Assembly: GCA_041920465.1 (NCBI GenBank)
Contig: JBHGXW010000075.1
Coordinates: forward strand, 1-64,000
Origin: Brevibacillus_H sp041920465
Lineage (GTDB): Bacteria > Bacillota > Bacilli > Brevibacillales > Brevibacillaceae
Direction: 5' to 3'
Length of the DNA: 64,000 nucleotides
Shown here: positions 34,880-43,033 of the stretch, piece after piece
Layout of the letters: every line of letters begins with the position of its first letter
Numbering within the stretch: position 1 is the stretch's first letter
Made by a program: the position numbers and the translations under genes
Notes under the pieces: generated by a model
The model's database searches: none
Seen by the model: only the letters and a program-made list of their open reading frames with translations
What the model was told of the DNA's origin: nothing

Positions 34880-36121
34880 ATGGATCCAATCAGAAACGTA
34901 TATCTGGGTGAATTATTTTTTGCCTTATTTCTGATGTCAGGTTTTTTTAAAGGTGCATTTGTTAACATCCCTTTCGATTTAACCTTGCTGTTCCTTGTTT
35001 TATCTGGCTTATCCGCCCTAAGAAGATTTTTTCTTTACCCTCGTATTTCCAGGGAGTTATTTTTGCCCATTGCTTTTTATTTCGCTTTGGCTAGTTGGAT
35101 TTGTCTTAGCTACTATTACAGTACAAGCCATATTTACGCTCTCGAAAAAATGTTGAAGTTTATCTTCGTAACTGGTTGGGCATACTTCGGAGTTTTTTTC
35201 CTAATTAAATCCAAAAATTCACTCTTAAGATTCTTACATTCTCTAGCTTTTATTTCTCTTGGAATGGCTATTTTTGCTGTATACACTCTCTATGTGAGTA
35301 TCAGTAGTGGAGTTTCCGGCTTTGTTGGAGTCTCAGAAGGGAATTACTTAGGGTTAGGCAGATCCGCAGGAATAGGCTCTTTGATTTTTATCATTCTGTA
35401 TATCTTGGGGAATACAACCAGATTCATTAAAGCCATTGGATTTGTTGGTGTTCTCCTAACTTCAACTTCGCTTTTAGGGTCCGGTTCAAGAATGCCGTTA
35501 ATAAGTTTATTGCTTCTGATAGGGTACCTCTTCATAGCTTCCGTAAAGTATAGATCAGGCGTTATATATGTGCGAAAGGGGTTTACAAATTTTTTGGCGT
35601 TTATTCTAATCAGTTCTTTTGCTGCAATTGGAATATTTTCTACCGGCGCTTTTGATACGGTTATGCACAGATTAGAAGTGTTATTAACCGAAGAAAACGG
35701 AGGGGCGTCAGCAGCAGCGAGAATAGAGCGATATGAAACCGCAATGGATATGTGGTCTGATCACCCAATTTTAGGAGAAGGGATCGGAAGTTTTCCTTTG
35801 GCATATTCAGATAAAGACCAAAATGATTACCCTCATAATATTTTCCTCGAATTTATGTCAGAACTAGGTATAGTGGGATTACTTTTATTTTTAGGGTTAC
35901 TTCTTGCATCCGTTTATTATGGGACAAAGGTTCAGCCAAAAAATCTTATGTTCTTTACGCCTGAGCAGTCTGTTCTCATTCTGGTAATGGGATTTTTGCT
36001 GATAAACGCAAATTCGACTGGAGACATTAATGACAATAGAATGTTATTTACTTTCATCTCTCTCCTTTTTTCTTCATCAGAATTATTTAACAAACAAGAA
36101 GTGTACAAAATTGATACTTAA
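34880..36121 (+). CDS. O-antigen ligase/polymerase-like membrane protein (Wzy/WaaL type)
   Basis: About 413 residues with roughly ten hydrophobic segments and the O-antigen ligase pattern: a long periplasm-side loop with RIERYETAMDMWSDHPILG and PHNIFLEFMSELGIVG. It would polymerise or ligate lipid-linked repeat units. It is the only plus-strand gene in the glycan region. It ends three bases before the stop of the convergent BY-kinase gene and leaves a 103-base divergent spacer to the glycosyltransferase. The ATG at 34880 is preceded directly by AAAGGGG, so the true start could be a nearby codon. Confidence 0.8.
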   Translation: MDPIRNVYLGELFFALFLMSGFFKGAFVNIPFDLTLLFLVLSGLSALRRFFLYPRISRELFLPIAFYFALASWICLSYYYSTSHIYALEKMLKFIFVTGWAYFGVFFLIKSKNSLLRFLHSLAFISLGMAIFAVYTLYVSISSGVSGFVGVSEGNYLGLGRSAGIGSLIFIILYILGNTTRFIKAIGFVGVLLTSTSLLGSGSRMPLISLLLLIGYLFIASVKYRSGVIYVRKGFTNFLAFILISSFAAIGIFSTGAFDTVMHRLEVLLTEENGGASAAARIERYETAMDMWSDHPILGEGIGSFPLAYSDKDQNDYPHNIFLEFMSELGIVGLLLFLGLLLASVYYGTKVQPKNLMFFTPEQSVLILVMGFLLINANSTGDINDNRMLFTFISLLFSSSELFNKQEVYKIDT

Positions 36122-36124
36122 GAT

Positions 36125-37573
36125 TTAATAATAGCCATCTGCTTCCTTTTTGGGATCGTTTAATATGACTCCAAGAATGTTCGAATAGACCTTCTCGAGT
36201 AAAATTTTTGCCTTTTTAGCCGTAACTTTATCGGTTTTTCCTGCATGAATAACCAGCAGCACTCCATCGACCTTCGTTGCCAGAACTTGTGCATCTGTAA
36301 CCGGAACAACGGGTGGAGTATCAATGAGGATATAATCAAACGTATGTTTAGCGTTTTGCAATACTTCTGAAATCCGTTGTGAGCTAAGCAGCTCGGCTGG
36401 ATTGGGGGGAATTGGCCCAGACGGAAGAAGATACAACCCCTGAATGAAGGTCTCTTGGATCACCTCTTCGAACTGGTCTTGCCTTGCCAAAAGATTACTT
36501 AATCCCATCTCGTTTGATAGACGAAAAAACAGATGAGTATTTGGGTGTCTCATGTCAGCATCTATTAATAAAACCCGTTTTCCTGTTTGAGCCAGTATTA
36601 TGGCCAGATTTGCTATGGTCGTAGGTTTTCCTTTTCCAGGACCAGAATTTGTGACGAGAAGAGTTCTGATTTCCCGATCTACAGAACAAAACTGAATATT
36701 CGTCCGAAGAGTTCGATACGCTTCAGAAATAGCTGAACTTGGATCCATAACTGTCTCTAGTTTACGATAATTCCCTCTTACTATTTTATTTTGATGCTTA
36801 TCCATTCTGCTTACGGCCACTTCTTGCTCAGCTTGCTGGATGTGTTTTTGACGAAGAGATTTTTTTTCAAATCGTGGATGAGACTCTAAATTGACGGGGA
36901 TACTTCCTAAAACAGATAAACGTAAAATTCTTTCTACTTCTCTTTCACTGTGGAAATACTTATCAAAATATTCTAGCAAAAAGACAATTATGGTGCTTAT
37001 CATCATTCCGACGAAGACGGCGATTACTATATTAATTAACGGTTTCGGTTTAACAGGCGCAAGATCATTCTCTATCTTTGCAATCGCTAAAATTTGTACG
37101 TTATCAACATTCATGATGGTGAAGATTTGCTGTCTAAAAACCTCAGCAATCGTATTCGCAATTTTTACAGCCTGTTCATGATTTTTATCTTGTACGGTAA
37201 TGGAGATAACTTGCGAATTTTTTACCCGGCTAACCGATACCTTATCGGTTAAACTATCCAGGGAGGTAGTTAGTCCTAACTGTTGTAAAACCAAATCCAT
37301 AATACGAGGGCTTTTGATAATAACGCTATACGTTTCAACCAATTTCAAATCCCTGTCTATGTCTGTAATTCGATATCCATTTTCTTGATTTTTTTCCGAA
37401 TTGTTCACCAGAATTTGAGTAGATGCTTGGTATATCGGTGTCATAAAAAAATAACTGATGATTGCAGAAATTACTCCTGCCAATATCGTGACAGTCAAGA
37501 TTATCCAAACTCTTTTTCGGATTATTGCAAGTAACTCGCTCACATCCATTTCAACTTGTCCAAGTGGTACCAT
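36125..37573 (-). CDS. Wzz-like chain-length regulator fused to bacterial tyrosine kinase (CpsC-CpsD fusion)
   Basis: 482 residues. Residues 1-205 are a Wzz domain with two membrane helices (about 22-44 and 180-201). The rest is a BY-kinase: SAISEAYRTLRTNIQF (about 280-295), Walker A region GPGKGKPTT (311-319), Walker A' LLIDADMRHP (335-344) and Walker B DYILIDTPP. The tail is short and ends in two Tyr residues. In Bacillales the two parts are usually separate proteins; the fusion resembles Wzc of Gram-negatives. The Walker A Ser after Lys is replaced by Pro, which could impair kinase function. It appears to be transcribed from the promoter at 37647-37675. No CpsB/Wzb phosphatase is found in the window. 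Confidence 0.85.
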   Translation of the reverse strand: MVPLGQVEMDVSELLAIIRKRVWIILTVTILAGVISAIISYFFMTPIYQASTQILVNNSEKNQENGYRITDIDRDLKLVETYSVIIKSPRIMDLVLQQLGLTTSLDSLTDKVSVSRVKNSQVISITVQDKNHEQAVKIANTIAEVFRQQIFTIMNVDNVQILAIAKIENDLAPVKPKPLINIVIAVFVGMMISTIIVFLLEYFDKYFHSEREVERILRLSVLGSIPVNLESHPRFEKKSLRQKHIQQAEQEVAVSRMDKHQNKIVRGNYRKLETVMDPSSAISEAYRTLRTNIQFCSVDREIRTLLVTNSGPGKGKPTTIANLAIILAQTGKRVLLIDADMRHPNTHLFFRLSNEMGLSNLLARQDQFEEVIQETFIQGLYLLPSGPIPPNPAELLSSQRISEVLQNAKHTFDYILIDTPPVVPVTDAQVLATKVDGVLLVIHAGKTDKVTAKKAKILLEKVYSNILGVILNDPKKEADGYY

Positions 37574-37646
37574 CTCTAGCCTCCGCAGAGTAGCTTGATG
37601 AGCCTGTTTTCCTATAGATCAAAAAATCATGAGCATATTTTATGAA

Positions 37647-37675
37647 ATAATACAAGAAAAAACATAACTCGACAA
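37647..37675 (-). promoter_or_regulatory. candidate sigma-A promoter of the BY-kinase gene
   Basis: On the minus strand TTGTCG (37675-37670), a 17-base spacer and TATTAT (37652-37647), about 74 bases before the start codon. TGTCGAG, one base from the Spo0A box TGTCGAA, overlaps the -35; this may be chance. Confidence 0.45.
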
Positions 37676-37788
37676 AAAATAGGTTACCAATAACTGTGAT
37701 AAGTTGTAAACTCTTTCCTGAATAATTAGGTCTATTTTACTATATCAATTTGAACAAAGGGAAAGATTTGCGAGAAGTTCAAAAAAAC

Positions 37789-37830
37789 ATAAAAAATAGC
37801 AGCCAGCCTATTAAAGCAGGACTGGCTGCT
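37789..37830 (-). terminator. intrinsic terminator downstream of the nag operon
   Basis: On the minus strand AGCAGCCAG-15-CTGGCTGCT followed by ATTTTTTA, 11 bases after the stop of the TIM-barrel-like gene. It closes the nag unit. Confidence 0.85.
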
Positions 37831-37840
37831 CTTCTCCTTC

Positions 37841-38758
37841 CTACCGCAACACAGACGACGCCATCCGTACATACGTGTGACGTTTGCCGCGGATTACGAT
37901 GGAATACTGCATAATGTTTTCCGGGATGGCAATTCCCGCATACCCTGCATCTCCGATGTGATACATGTCTGTTCCCGCCATCTTGCTGTACAAAGCAATT
38001 TGACGGAGGGTTTGTTCATCGGCTCCCTCTTGGCTGGTACCTGTCGCCAAAATTGTGAGGGCACCATGCCGGTGAACGGTCTGCACCAGCTTCTGGCAGT
38101 TCTCCAGCGTGATGCCCGGGACTGTCCCCGGCGAAGGAAGCAGAATCACGTCCGCACCCGCTTCAATAAAAGCGGCAATATCTGCTTCTTTGACAATATC
38201 CTCGCCTGCTTCTTCCGCTACACCTGCCGCATGCATTTTGCCCGCCAGAATCAGGGTTTCCTCTCCCATAACCGAACGTACGGTAGAAATGGCGCGAATA
38301 ATCTCCGGGTTGGTCACTCCTGTTTTCGGATTGCCGGTTAAGCAAACGAAGTCGAACCCAAGATTCTTTGCTTCACGGAATGTCTCTGCAGTTGCCGTAC
38401 GGCCGATCGGAAGAGTTACCAACTCCTCGGCCTGCTTGGCATTCGGATCAATCGGCTCCAGATTCAACCCGACAGGACGGCCAATGTATTGCTTCAATTG
38501 ACGAATTACCTGTTTGGGGTCATCTGTTTCAAGTCCGCTGATCATTGGATGAAACACATCAAAAAAGTTAAGCAGGATCATATCCGCTCCAAAAGCTGCC
38601 GCAATCTCGGCGTTCGTTACATTGCCAAGCAGCGGTGAAACAGAGCAGATCACTTCAGCTAACAGCACCCGGCCTTCTGCTGCCCGAATAGATTGTTTTA
38701 ATTCCTGGCCGTTCATTTGTGCAAAATCAGAGGCTTTGCAATCAAGGAATCGTTTCAT
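37841..38758 (-). CDS. TIM-barrel-like protein of unknown function in the nag operon
   Basis: 305 residues from the ATG at 38756-38758. The sequence alternates strand and helix like a TIM barrel: AEIAAAFGADMILLNFFDV, RPVGLNLEPIDP, LGFDFVCLTGNPKTGV, ETLILAGKMHAAGVAEE and GADVILLPSPGTVPGI. Proteins of this type occur next to PTS genes and have been labelled PEP phosphonomutase-like or as a DUF; I cannot confirm a reaction. It follows the EIICB gene after a hairpin and precedes a strong terminator. A role in processing or sensing the imported sugar is plausible. Confidence 0.6.
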   Translation of the reverse strand: MKRFLDCKASDFAQMNGQELKQSIRAAEGRVLLAEVICSVSPLLGNVTNAEIAAAFGADMILLNFFDVFHPMISGLETDDPKQVIRQLKQYIGRPVGLNLEPIDPNAKQAEELVTLPIGRTATAETFREAKNLGFDFVCLTGNPKTGVTNPEIIRAISTVRSVMGEETLILAGKMHAAGVAEEAGEDIVKEADIAAFIEAGADVILLPSPGTVPGITLENCQKLVQTVHRHGALTILATGTSQEGADEQTLRQIALYSKMAGTDMYHIGDAGYAGIAIPENIMQYSIVIRGKRHTYVRMASSVLR

Positions 38759-38809
38759 CGGCTGACACAACCCTTTCCTTATTGATTTTCACCTGCTTTA
38801 TGTAACGGA

Positions 38810-38838
38810 AGGAAGCCTACTTCAAGGGTAGGCTTCCT
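38810..38838 (-). terminator. hairpin downstream of the PTS EIICB gene
   Basis: AGGAAGCCTAC-7-GTAGGCTTCCT, an 11-pair perfect stem 55 bases beyond the EIICB stop. On the minus strand only weak T's follow (TCCGTTACAT), so it may terminate partly or stabilise the upstream mRNA, reducing expression of the TIM-barrel-like gene. Confidence 0.55.
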
Positions 38839-38850
38839 CTGAATTTCTTA

Positions 38851-38900
38851 CAGTTGTATTTCCTGCAATTGTATTTCCTACAATTGTATTTCTTACAATT
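38851..38900. repeat. 15-bp tandem repeat at the 3' end of the EIICB gene
   Basis: Three full copies and one partial copy of CAATTGTATTTCCTA (first copy CAGTTG, third CTTA) in a row. The last part overlaps the final codons and stop of the EIICB gene (stop at 38893-38895). It looks like slippage duplication of the gene end. Confidence 0.8.
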
Positions 38901-40341
38901 TCTTAATTTCATCCTTCAGCATTTCGGATTGAGTGCCAAAAACAATTTGCACACTGCCTTGGCCCAGCTTCATCACGCCAGACGCACCAAGTGAGCGAAG
39001 TGCTTTTTCATCCACAATTTTATCGTCTTTGAGTACGAGACGCAGACGAGTGATGCAGGCGTCAATATCCTTGACGTTTCCTTTGCCGCCGATCGCTTCC
39101 AGTACGCCTGCTGCCTTGTCGCGCAAGCTGGAGCTGCCGCCACCCGTTTGAGCACCCTCTTCATCCAAATCATCATCTTCGCGTCCCGGTGTTTTGATAT
39201 CAAGCTTCACGATCAGGAAGCGGAACAGGAAGTAGTAGACAACCCCGAAAACAAGGCCAATCGGAATCATCAGAAGCGGCTTGGTAGACAGCTTGTAGTT
39301 AACCAGATAGTCGATCAAGCCCGCTGAGAAACCGAACCCGAGCTTAATACCGAGGGCGGTAACGATATAAGCGGATACACCGGTCAAAACCGCATGGATA
39401 ATGTACAAAAGTGGAGCTGCAAACATGAAAGCAAATTCAATCGGTTCGGTAATACCTGTCAAAAAAGATGTCAAAGCGACCCCGACGAAAACGGAAGAGA
39501 TCATTTTTCTTTTCTCAGGTTTGGCCGAGTGAATAATCGCGAATGCCGCAGCAGGCAGAGCGAACATCATGATCGGGAAGAAACCGGTCATGAACATACC
39601 TGCTGTTTGGTCACCAGCGAAGAAACGGGTCAAGTCACCATGCACCACTTTACCCGCAGCATCGGTAAAGCTTCCGATCTGGAACCAGGCAATCGCATTC
39701 AACACGTGATGCAGACCAAATGGAATCAACAAACGGTTAAAGAAGTGGAACAATGCGGCCCCAAGCGCGCCCAGGCTTACAATCCAGTTACCGAAGTTGT
39801 CGAGCGCCACTTGTATTGGGCCCCAGATTACCCCAAATACCAAGCCAACGATTACCATGGAAAGAGAGGTGACAATCGGAACAAAACGTTTGCCGCCGAA
39901 GAACCCTAACCAGTCCGGCAGCTTAATATCGTGGTATTTTTTGTACATATAGCTGGCTACGCCACCCGCGAGAATACCACCAAGCACTCCCATGTTCAAT
40001 TTGGCGTCGTCGGCAATCCACGGCATGGCAGCAGGAACTTTGGATAATACAGCGATAAGTACCTGATACGCGATTACTGCTGCCAATGCCGCTACCGCAT
40101 CACCGGCGAAACCAATTGCGATACCGATAGCAAAAATGAGTGCCAAATTGGAAAAGATCGCGTCACCACCTGCCAACAAGAACGGGGCGACATACTGGTT
40201 GAGAAAGCCGCCGACAGCAGGACCAAGATGGAACTCTGTCTCATAGTTGATTGCACCGAAGCGCAACAGCAAAGCAGCTGCCGGCAAGGTCGCTACGGGA
40301 AGCATTAACGACTTCCCGATTTTTTGAAGAAAAGCCAACAT
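38893..40341 (-). CDS. nagE: PTS transporter, EIICB, N-acetylglucosamine type
   Basis: 482 residues. The EIIC part has about ten hydrophobic segments and the glucose-family signature SFLTGITEPIEFAFMFAAPL. After a short linker the EIIB domain carries the phospho-cysteine in DIDACITRLRLVLKDD (near residue 430). No EIIA is fused; EIIA is a separate gene upstream (42396-42893). It imports GlcNAc as GlcNAc-6-phosphate, which NagA and NagB next to it degrade. The start ATG at 40341 has GGAGG upstream. Confidence 0.88.
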   Translation of the reverse strand: MLAFLQKIGKSLMLPVATLPAAALLLRFGAINYETEFHLGPAVGGFLNQYVAPFLLAGGDAIFSNLALIFAIGIAIGFAGDAVAALAAVIAYQVLIAVLSKVPAAMPWIADDAKLNMGVLGGILAGGVASYMYKKYHDIKLPDWLGFFGGKRFVPIVTSLSMVIVGLVFGVIWGPIQVALDNFGNWIVSLGALGAALFHFFNRLLIPFGLHHVLNAIAWFQIGSFTDAAGKVVHGDLTRFFAGDQTAGMFMTGFFPIMMFALPAAAFAIIHSAKPEKRKMISSVFVGVALTSFLTGITEPIEFAFMFAAPLLYIIHAVLTGVSAYIVTALGIKLGFGFSAGLIDYLVNYKLSTKPLLMIPIGLVFGVVYYFLFRFLIVKLDIKTPGREDDDLDEEGAQTGGGSSSLRDKAAGVLEAIGGKGNVKDIDACITRLRLVLKDDKIVDEKALRSLGASGVMKLGQGSVQIVFGTQSEMLKDEIKKL

Positions 40342-40470
40342 ACCGAATACCTCCTTTTTTGTTTTGGTTTTTTTCAGAAAGTAACTCTCCTGCTGGAGGA
40401 GATTTACTAACTGCCCTTAGTCATTCATACGTTGATTGAGAGAAGAGCTTAAGGAAACGGCAGAATTCCT

Positions 40471-41217
40471 TCAGACTAAACAATTCTCTTGAAGCAAGGC
40501 GGCGGCGGCCCGATCCACGATCAGCGTGACATTCGTATGCAGCTGCAGGATAGAGGCCGGAATCCGCGGGTCGGCTTTATCCGTGAACATTTTCTGAATT
40601 GCTTCTGCCTTGTTTTCCCCATTGGCCAAAAGCAGGATGGATTTTGCTTGCATAATGCTGCGGATTCCCATGGTGATTGCCCGCTTTGGCACTTCTGCTT
40701 CATTATCAAAAAACCGGGAGTTGGCCTGAATTGTTTCGTCGGCCAGCTCTACAATGTGGGTAGGAAGCGTAAACACTTCATCCGGCTCGTTAAAACCGAT
40801 ATGTCCGTTGACACCAATGCCTAGAATTTGCAGGTCAATCCCGCCTGTCTGGGCAATCTGTTCTTCATACTGATGGCAAATTGTTTGTTGATCGTGAAAA
40901 ATTCCAGGCGGAAAGTGAATCCGCTTTTCATCCATGCCGATGTGGGAGAATAAATTGTCCCACATGAACCGGTAGTAGCTTTGCGGATGGTTGCGTGACA
41001 ACCCGATATATTCATCCAGATTGAAACTAATCATCTGATCGAAGCTAACTTTCTTGCTTTGATACATCGTGATCAATTCGCGATACAATCCCAGCGGGGT
41101 ACTGCCGGTGGCAAAGCCGATAACCGAGGCAGGCTTTTGGGAAAGTTGGTTGGCAACCAGTTGCGCGGCTTTCTGACTTAATTGATCGTAATCTTCTGCC
41201 ACGATTAACCGAATCAC
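40471..41217 (-). CDS. nagB: glucosamine-6-phosphate deaminase
   Basis: 248 residues. Converts glucosamine-6-phosphate to fructose-6-phosphate and ammonia. Signatures are IGFATGSTPLGLYREL, FDQMISFNLDEYIGLSRNHP with the catalytic Asp, and GIGVNGHIGFNEPDE with the ring-opening His. GTG start with GGGGGAG eight bases upstream. It begins right at the nagA stop (TAACGTG) and is 130 bases before nagE. It lacks the C-terminal allosteric extension of E. coli NagB, as in other Bacillota. Confidence 0.95.
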   Translation of the reverse strand: MIRLIVAEDYDQLSQKAAQLVANQLSQKPASVIGFATGSTPLGLYRELITMYQSKKVSFDQMISFNLDEYIGLSRNHPQSYYRFMWDNLFSHIGMDEKRIHFPPGIFHDQQTICHQYEEQIAQTGGIDLQILGIGVNGHIGFNEPDEVFTLPTHIVELADETIQANSRFFDNEAEVPKRAITMGIRSIMQAKSILLLANGENKAEAIQKMFTDKADPRIPASILQLHTNVTLIVDRAAAALLQENCLV

Positions 41218-41218
41218 G

Positions 41219-42385
41219 TTAATGCTCCCCCTTGTACACGGTCGTTCCTTTGACGACGGTTTCCATTACTTCATAATCAGGTGTCAACACCGCCAGATCG
41301 GCATCTTTGCCCGCGGTTAGACTGCCTTTTGTCTGTTCAAGTCCCAGCTTGAGAGCAGGCGCCGTAGAAGCCATATAGACGGCATCCGGCAGAGGAAGTC
41401 CGATTACTTCCACCATATTGTGTACGGCACGGTTTAATGACAAGGTGCTGCCCGCCAAGGTTTGATCAGCCAGACGAGCAATGCATTGGCGGACAAACAC
41501 TGCCTGGCCGCCCAAACTGTACTCACCGTCAGGAAGCCCTACAGCCCGCATGCCGTCACTAATGAGCAAAAGTTTATCGCGGCCCTTTAGCTTATACAGG
41601 ATATCAAGCATGCAGGAATGGCAATGGACCAAATCGGCAATCACATCGCACGAGGTGTTCTGCATCGACATGAATGCTCCGACTACTCCCGGTTCGCGGT
41701 GATGCAGGCCGCGCATTGCGTTGAACGCATGGGTAAAGTGGGATGCTCCCTGTTCCACTGCTTTCTCTACCTGATCATAAGTGGCTGCCGTATGCCCGAT
41801 TGAGCAGATAATTCCCTGCTTCGTCAAGGCGCGAATCGCTTCCAGCGCCCCAGGGATCTCCGGCGCAATCGTTACCACACACTTCAGGTCGCCCAGCCAC
41901 TGCAGTACCTTCTGTACCAGTTCTGGTGTCGGATGAGAAATATATTCCTCATTTTGGGCTCCTTTATATTCATGGCTAATCCATGGCCCTTCCAGATGCA
42001 CACCGAGAATTTGTGCCCCTGCTTGTAATTGTCCTTGCTGTTGACGGATCATTTCCAACACATGCTGAATCTCATCAAGCGGTGCTGTCATGGTGGTAGG
42101 CAGGAATCCGGTCACTCCGAAACGGGCCAAACTGCGGGAGATCTCTGTCAAAGCTTCCTCGGTTCCATCCATCACGTCAAAACCGGCATTGCCATGAACG
42201 TGAATATCGATAAAGCCCGGTGACAGCCAGCAAGAGGAATAATCATTTGTTTCTTCGTCACCGCTATAGGTATAGTCGCTTTCGGCTCCCGCAAATTGAA
42301 TGCGCTCCCCGTTTATCACGACAATCCCTTGCTCCACTACCCGATCCGGCAAAATAAGCTTGCCTTTGTATACCTTTTTTCTCAT
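41219..42385 (-). CDS. nagA: N-acetylglucosamine-6-phosphate deacetylase
   Basis: 388 residues from the ATG at 42383-42385 with GAGGG six bases upstream. It removes acetate from GlcNAc-6-phosphate. Amidohydrolase features are LSPGFIDIHVHGNAGFDVMD, LGVHLEGPWISHEYKGAQNE, SIGHTAATYDQV, ASHFTHAFNAMRGLHHREPG and LLISDGMRAVGLPDGEYSLG. It supplies glucosamine-6-phosphate to NagB and to cell-wall precursor synthesis. It lies 10 bases after the EIIA gene. Confidence 0.95.
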   Translation of the reverse strand: MRKKVYKGKLILPDRVVEQGIVVINGERIQFAGAESDYTYSGDEETNDYSSCWLSPGFIDIHVHGNAGFDVMDGTEEALTEISRSLARFGVTGFLPTTMTAPLDEIQHVLEMIRQQQGQLQAGAQILGVHLEGPWISHEYKGAQNEEYISHPTPELVQKVLQWLGDLKCVVTIAPEIPGALEAIRALTKQGIICSIGHTAATYDQVEKAVEQGASHFTHAFNAMRGLHHREPGVVGAFMSMQNTSCDVIADLVHCHSCMLDILYKLKGRDKLLLISDGMRAVGLPDGEYSLGGQAVFVRQCIARLADQTLAGSTLSLNRAVHNMVEVIGLPLPDAVYMASTAPALKLGLEQTKGSLTAGKDADLAVLTPDYEVMETVVKGTTVYKGEH

Positions 42386-42395
42386 AGCCATCCCT

Positions 42396-42893
42396 CTATT
42401 TCAGGATTAACTCCATAATTTGATCTCGCCCGGCCTGAACTGCCTTGTCTGTCAAATGCTTGCAGTTGGCCACTTTGTCACCGTTTGTGATCAGCACCGG
42501 AGTAATCGTGGAGTACCCGGCCTGCTCAATTACCTGCAGGTCGACTTCAATCAATTTGTCTCCCGCGTTCACCCGATCGCCAACAGCCACAAGCGGCGTA
42601 AATCCGCACCCCTCCAGCTTGACCGTATCAATGCCGATATGCAGGAGAATCTCCAATCCATCGTCTGAAAGGATACCGATCGCATGATAGGTGCTTCCCA
42701 GATGGGCGATTTTCCCTTTGACCGGGGAAACCAGTGTGCCTTCTGTCGGTTTGATCGCCACGCCATCACCAACAATTTTTTGGGAAAAGACAGGGTCAGG
42801 AACCTGTTCAAGCGGTATTACGGTACCCGTCAACGGGGATACAAGTGAAATTGGTTGTTCTTTGGCCTTCTTGGAAAAGAGCTTGCCCAGCAT
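42396..42893 (-). CDS. PTS EIIA, glucose family
   Basis: 165 residues. The phospho-accepting His lies in LEILLHIGIDTVKL and the glucose-family pattern GDGVAIKP is present near residue 43. It passes phosphate from HPr to the EIIB domain of NagE. GGAGG precedes the ATG. It is the first structural gene after the second antiterminator target, so it and the genes behind it are likely induced together. Confidence 0.92.
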   Translation of the reverse strand: MLGKLFSKKAKEQPISLVSPLTGTVIPLEQVPDPVFSQKIVGDGVAIKPTEGTLVSPVKGKIAHLGSTYHAIGILSDDGLEILLHIGIDTVKLEGCGFTPLVAVGDRVNAGDKLIEVDLQVIEQAGYSTITPVLITNGDKVANCKHLTDKAVQAGRDQIMELILK

Positions 42894-42940
42894 CTTGCAG
42901 ATCCTCCTTAAGCTATTATTCTTCCTAATATTCCTTTAAC

Positions 42941-43004
42941 AAAAAACGAGGCATGGGCCTAGAATAGCAAAAGATTGTTTCCTTTGCTCCCTTTGGCTCA
43001 TGCC
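42941..43004 (-). terminator. terminator overlapping the antiterminator target, before EIIA
   Basis: On the minus strand AGGCATGAGCC (the 3' side of the antiterminator target) pairs with GGCCCATGCCT, followed by CGTTTTTTG. This stem cannot form when the antiterminator hairpin at 42995-43025 is stabilised. It would control EIIA-nagA-nagB-nagE. Confidence 0.8.
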
Positions 43005-43025
43005 TAGTCGAACTAGTGACACGCC
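42995..43025 (-). promoter_or_regulatory. ribonucleic antiterminator (RAT) target before EIIA
   Basis: Minus strand GGCGTGTCACT, an AGTTCG loop region and ACTAGGCATGAGCC, with the bulged stem-loop layout of BglG/GlcT-family targets. The GCGTGT-x-ACT and GGCATGAG elements resemble the ptsG-type (GlcT) target more than the LicT/SacT type. It overlaps the terminator at 42941-43004. Confidence 0.8.
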
Positions 43026-43033
43026 TTCGCTTT

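Noticed and set aside
38845..38905. CRISPR array
   Set aside because: The units are 15 bases with no spacers and overlap a gene end; no cas genes are present.
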